Shown here piece after piece: positions 61,586-64,000 of a stretch of 64,000 nucleotides of DNA. The position numbers and the translations under genes are program-made. Under the pieces are notes generated by a model. The model worked only from the letters and a program-made list of their open reading frames with translations. It was not told where the DNA came from and did no database searches. How positions within the stretch are numbered: the stretch's first letter is position 1; each line of letters begins with the position of its first letter. The DNA comes from an uncultured Pseudomonadales bacterium (GTDB lineage: Bacteria > Pseudomonadota > Gammaproteobacteria > Pseudomonadales > Azotimanducaceae): positions 2,633,046 through 2,697,045 of the forward strand of contig OY282379.1 in assembly GCA_958295875.1 (NCBI GenBank). The letters run 5' to 3'.

Positions 61586-62163
61586 GATGCGCCCTCGCCG
61601 TCCAGGTCTAGGGCGTAGATGCCGTTCAAGTTGCGCCACCAACCGTTGTAGTCCATGCCGCAGCCGACCAAGAAGCGATTCGGCGCGGCGAGGCCGGCGT
61701 AATCCGCAGTGGTGGTGCGGCCGGGCACGTCCTTGTCCACCAGCACGGCGGTGAGCACGCGGCCGGCGCCATCCTCTGCCAGCCGGGTGCTCAACCGGGC
61801 GAGGGTCACTCCCTCGTCCAGCACGTCATCGACCAGCACCACCGTGCGCCCAGCGACGTCCCGCCCCAGCCCAACCCGGGTGTGCAGGGCGCCGCTTTCT
61901 TCCGGCGCGGCGCCGAGGTAGCGCCAAGCGTGGACGAAATCCAGTTCCAGCGGAAACGACAGCCGCTGCAGCAGCCCCGCGGTGAACGGCAAGCCGCCGT
62001 TCATCACGCATACGATGAGGGGGCAATCGCCCTCCAAATCCAACGTCATCTGCACCGCGAGTTGGTCGATGGCGCGCTCCACCGCGGCCTTGTCGTAGAG
62101 GCAGGCAGCGCGTTCGAGCAACTCCACGGCCTGCGCGGAGCGCTCTGCAAGTTCAGGGCGCAT
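61582..62163 (-). CDS. hpt: Hypoxanthine(-guanine) phosphoribosyltransferase
   Basis: A 193-residue purine salvage enzyme that makes IMP/GMP from base and PRPP. The PRPP loop is RTVVLVDDVLDEGVTLARL and the PPi loop region PLIVCVMNGGLPFTAGLL. The C-terminal purine-binding end FLVGCGMDYNGWWRNLNGIY is typical of the bacterial Hpt subgroup that precedes phosphorylase genes. The start at 62163 (MRPELAERS) fits; it lies inside the end of the upstream mscS gene (11-bp overlap), so the three genes form a coupled operon. Confidence 0.88.
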   Translation of the reverse strand: MRPELAERSAQAVELLERAACLYDKAAVERAIDQLAVQMTLDLEGDCPLIVCVMNGGLPFTAGLLQRLSFPLELDFVHAWRYLGAAPEESGALHTRVGLGRDVAGRTVVLVDDVLDEGVTLARLSTRLAEDGAGRVLTAVLVDKDVPGRTTTADYAGLAAPNRFLVGCGMDYNGWWRNLNGIYALDLDGEGAS

Positions 62164-63220
62164 CGGGGGCGTTCTCCAGCAGGACGGTTTGCGTGGGGAA
62201 GGCCACTTCGGCACCGTGTCCTTCAATGATGGCCGCGATTCGGAACAGGATGTCTTCCTTGACTTCGTGGAACTCTTCCCAAACCGTGGTCTTGGTGAAA
62301 GTGTAGACGAAGAAGTTCAGCGATGATTCGCCGAAGCTCACGAAGTTCACCATCAGCGTGCGCGACACGTCGATGGCCGGATGCTCCTTCAGCATCGCGC
62401 GCACCGCCTCGATGATGGCCCGCAAAGCGCCGATGTCCGCATAGCGGACGCCGACGGTCTCGTAGATGCGGCGGTTGCGCATCCGCGACGGATTCTCCAC
62501 GGAGAGCGAAGTGAAGACGCTGTTCGGAACGTAGAGGGGGCGTTCGTCGAACGTGCGGATGCGCGTCAATCGCCAGCCGATCTCTTCCACCGTGCCCTCA
62601 ATCTCACGATCCGACGAGCGAACCCAGTCGCCCACCGAGAACGGCCGGTCTAGGTAAATCATCAGGGCGCCGAAGAAGTTCGCCAGCAAGTCGCGGGCGG
62701 CGAAGCCGATGGCGATGCCGCCGACGCCGCCGAAAGCGAGCACGCCAGTGACACTGAAACCTAAGCTCTGCAAGGCGATGAGGAACGCGGTGATGATGAC
62801 GGACGCGCGCAGCAACTTGGCGATGGCGACGGACGTGGTGCGGTCCATCGGCACCTTCATGTATGCCTCGTCCGACAGGTGGGCTTCCATGAAGCCAATG
62901 AAGCGCACGCCGAACCACGCCAGCAGCGCGATGACGGCCACCTCGCGCAACGTCGCCACGTAATCGAACAGCCCGGGCGGCGCCCCCTCCCCGACAACCT
63001 CCGCCGCCCAAGAGATGCCGACGACATAGATGCCCATGCCCAGCGGCCGGCGCGCGGCATCCAGCAGCGCGTCGTCGTACAGGTTGTGCGTCTTCTCGGC
63101 TTGGGCTGCCAAGCGGTCGAACAGCCGCTTGGCCATGTACCGGGCAGCGAGCGTCGCCACCACGATCAAGAACACGTAGGCCCACCCCCGCGCCATGAAG
63201 TACCCGAAGACGTCTTCCAT
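62153..63220 (-). CDS. Mechanosensitive ion channel (MscS family)
   Basis: A 355-residue inner-membrane channel that releases solutes on osmotic downshock. Several N-terminal TM helices are followed by the pore helix TM3 (FGGVGGIAIGFAARDLLANF) and the beta-domain start YLDRPFSVGDWV. The cytoplasmic vestibule strands RIRTFDERPLYVPNSVF and NRRIYETVGVRYADI complete the channel. ATG 63220 is preferred over 63250 because a G-rich ribosome site lies just upstream and the TM segment follows directly. It is first in the operon with hpt and the phosphorylase, an uncommon functional mix. Confidence 0.88.
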   Translation of the reverse strand: MEDVFGYFMARGWAYVFLIVVATLAARYMAKRLFDRLAAQAEKTHNLYDDALLDAARRPLGMGIYVVGISWAAEVVGEGAPPGLFDYVATLREVAVIALLAWFGVRFIGFMEAHLSDEAYMKVPMDRTTSVAIAKLLRASVIITAFLIALQSLGFSVTGVLAFGGVGGIAIGFAARDLLANFFGALMIYLDRPFSVGDWVRSSDREIEGTVEEIGWRLTRIRTFDERPLYVPNSVFTSLSVENPSRMRNRRIYETVGVRYADIGALRAIIEAVRAMLKEHPAIDVSRTLMVNFVSFGESSLNFFVYTFTKTTVWEEFHEVKEDILFRIAAIIEGHGAEVAFPTQTVLLENAPDAP

Positions 63221-63461
63221 GTGCCCCACCCAGCCGCCCGGCGGCGCCAAAGGTGCGGAAGCGCAGGGGCGAAGTCAAGCCGTCGTGGGCGGCGCGGCAG
63301 CGCGAAGCGGCGATGTCACGATAGCGCCGCGAGGAGGAGCGCGAACGGCTGTTCGCCGCGGTTGGCCGCGTTTTGGTCGGGCGAGCTCGCCATGCGGAGT
63401 ATGATTGCGACGTGCGCTCGTGCCGCGGGCGTGAAGTGCCGAGGTGTGTGGAGCAGGCCAC

Positions 63462-64000
63462 TTGCACAACGACGAACCAACTCTGCGGGACCGGCTCGAT
63501 CGCCGGGCCCTCATCGAAGAGGTTGGGGAGGCCATCGCCACCTGCACGCCACCGCAGGTGTTCGGCGTGCATGGCGATTGGGGCCTTGGCAAGACGAGCT
63601 TTCTGCAGCAGGTGCGCTGGTACCTGACGGGTGACAATCCGCAAGCGCTGGATGCCAACAATGCCCCAAAGAAGTCTGGTCATGGCGACAGGATTCGACC
63701 CGTCTGGTTCGATGCGTGGCGCTACCACGCGGAAGCCGTGCCGGTTGTGGCCTTGTTGCAGGAGATGCGGGCGCAGTTGTCGTCGCAAGCGCTGACGAGA
63801 TCGGCCGCCAAGCGTCTTGGCGAAATAGCCGTGAAAGGCACCTTGCTCGGGCTGGACGAGCTGACCAAGAAGATCGGTTTCCAGTACGCAAAGTTCCAGC
63901 AGGCAAGCCGCCAGTGGGACGCGGAGAACTTGGCCGCAACGCTGCCATCCGAAACGCTGCGGCAGAACCTGCAGGAGACCATCCGGCTGCTCTTGCCCGA
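63462..64000 (+). CDS. KAP-type P-loop NTPase, 3' partial
   Basis: The frame is open to the end of the window. Walker A is VFGVHGDWGLGKTSFL near residue 31, followed by the KAP-family element IRPVWFDAWRYHAEA. The start is uncertain: TTG 63462, with GGAG 8 nt upstream, or GTG 63444. KAP NTPases are membrane-associated or soluble ATPases found mainly in accessory regions, some linked to phage exclusion or other defence. The upstream 240 bp hold its promoter region, divergent from mscS. The rest of the gene and its neighbours lie outside the window. Confidence 0.75.
   Translation, partial: MHNDEPTLRDRLDRRALIEEVGEAIATCTPPQVFGVHGDWGLGKTSFLQQVRWYLTGDNPQALDANNAPKKSGHGDRIRPVWFDAWRYHAEAVPVVALLQEMRAQLSSQALTRSAAKRLGEIAVKGTLLGLDELTKKIGFQYAKFQQASRQWDAENLAATLPSETLRQNLQETIRLLLP

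Noticed and set aside
1..64000. CRISPR arrays, insertion sequences and rRNA genes
   Set aside because: No regularly spaced short repeats, no transposase frames and no rRNA-like sequence were seen in the window.

Overview
The window is GC-rich (mid-to-high 60s percent by eye) and reads as one chromosomal segment of an uncultured-type proteobacterium, most likely a gammaproteobacterium. The best evidence is mfd followed directly by a CsiV-like gene, plus hpt with a methylthioinosine phosphorylase gene, an arrangement I know from Pseudomonas relatives. The organism probably makes coenzyme F420: a deazaflavin-dependent reductase (2070-2504) and a luciferase-like F420 oxidoreductase (17632-18579) are present. 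Lipid, CoA and amino-acid catabolism genes are frequent, and there are three RND efflux systems.

Left part (1-32.5 kb): the 3' end of a GPH-type sugar/cation symporter, a tRNA-Arg(ACG), an F420-type reductase, a DUF3750 gene, and a three-gene Cus-type copper/silver efflux operon (3312-8974). The operon is divergent from a small HMA metallochaperone with a cysteine-rich, metallothionein-like tail. Then follow an amidohydrolase of the D-aminoacylase type, a flavodoxin-like gene, a C-terminal fragment of a cytosine-5 methyltransferase, ilvA, CoA-pathway genes, and a second RND operon. In that operon the adaptor protein carries, fused to its C-terminus, a diverged copy of the N-terminal porter segment of its own pump. 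After it come gloA, a MaoC-type dehydratase, hsp20, a flavin monooxygenase, an M3 peptidase and lon.

Centre (32.8-45.0 kb): a RiPP (ribosomally made, modified peptide) locus of the nitrile-hydratase-leader (NHLP) class. It holds an intact 99-residue precursor with an 18-residue predicted core (32844-33143), a second precursor cut off at the end of its leader (37525-37668), a VOC protein, and the full three-part NHLP export set (HlyD-like adaptor, C39 peptidase/ABC exporter, second ABC exporter; 38869-44996). Between the two precursors lies a visibly AT-richer block (about 34.4-37.5 kb) with one intact Rieske oxygenase, a second Rieske oxygenase broken by one base in an A7 run, two short Rieske remnants and the tail of a TonB-dependent receptor. 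It looks like an imported and rearranged island. No radical SAM, YcaO or LanM maturase is near, so either the Rieske/VOC enzymes modify the peptide or the maturase is elsewhere.

Right part (45-64 kb): GST, a radical SAM protein of the PA0069 type, an APC permease, a small conserved hypothetical, an alcohol dehydrogenase, the third RND operon, a PhyH-type dioxygenase, an acyl-CoA dehydrogenase, mfd-csiV, a tight mscS-hpt-methylthioinosine phosphorylase operon, and the start of a KAP-type P-loop NTPase that runs off the end.

All family names are from recognition of translated sequence without database searches. Identity figures are estimates by eye.
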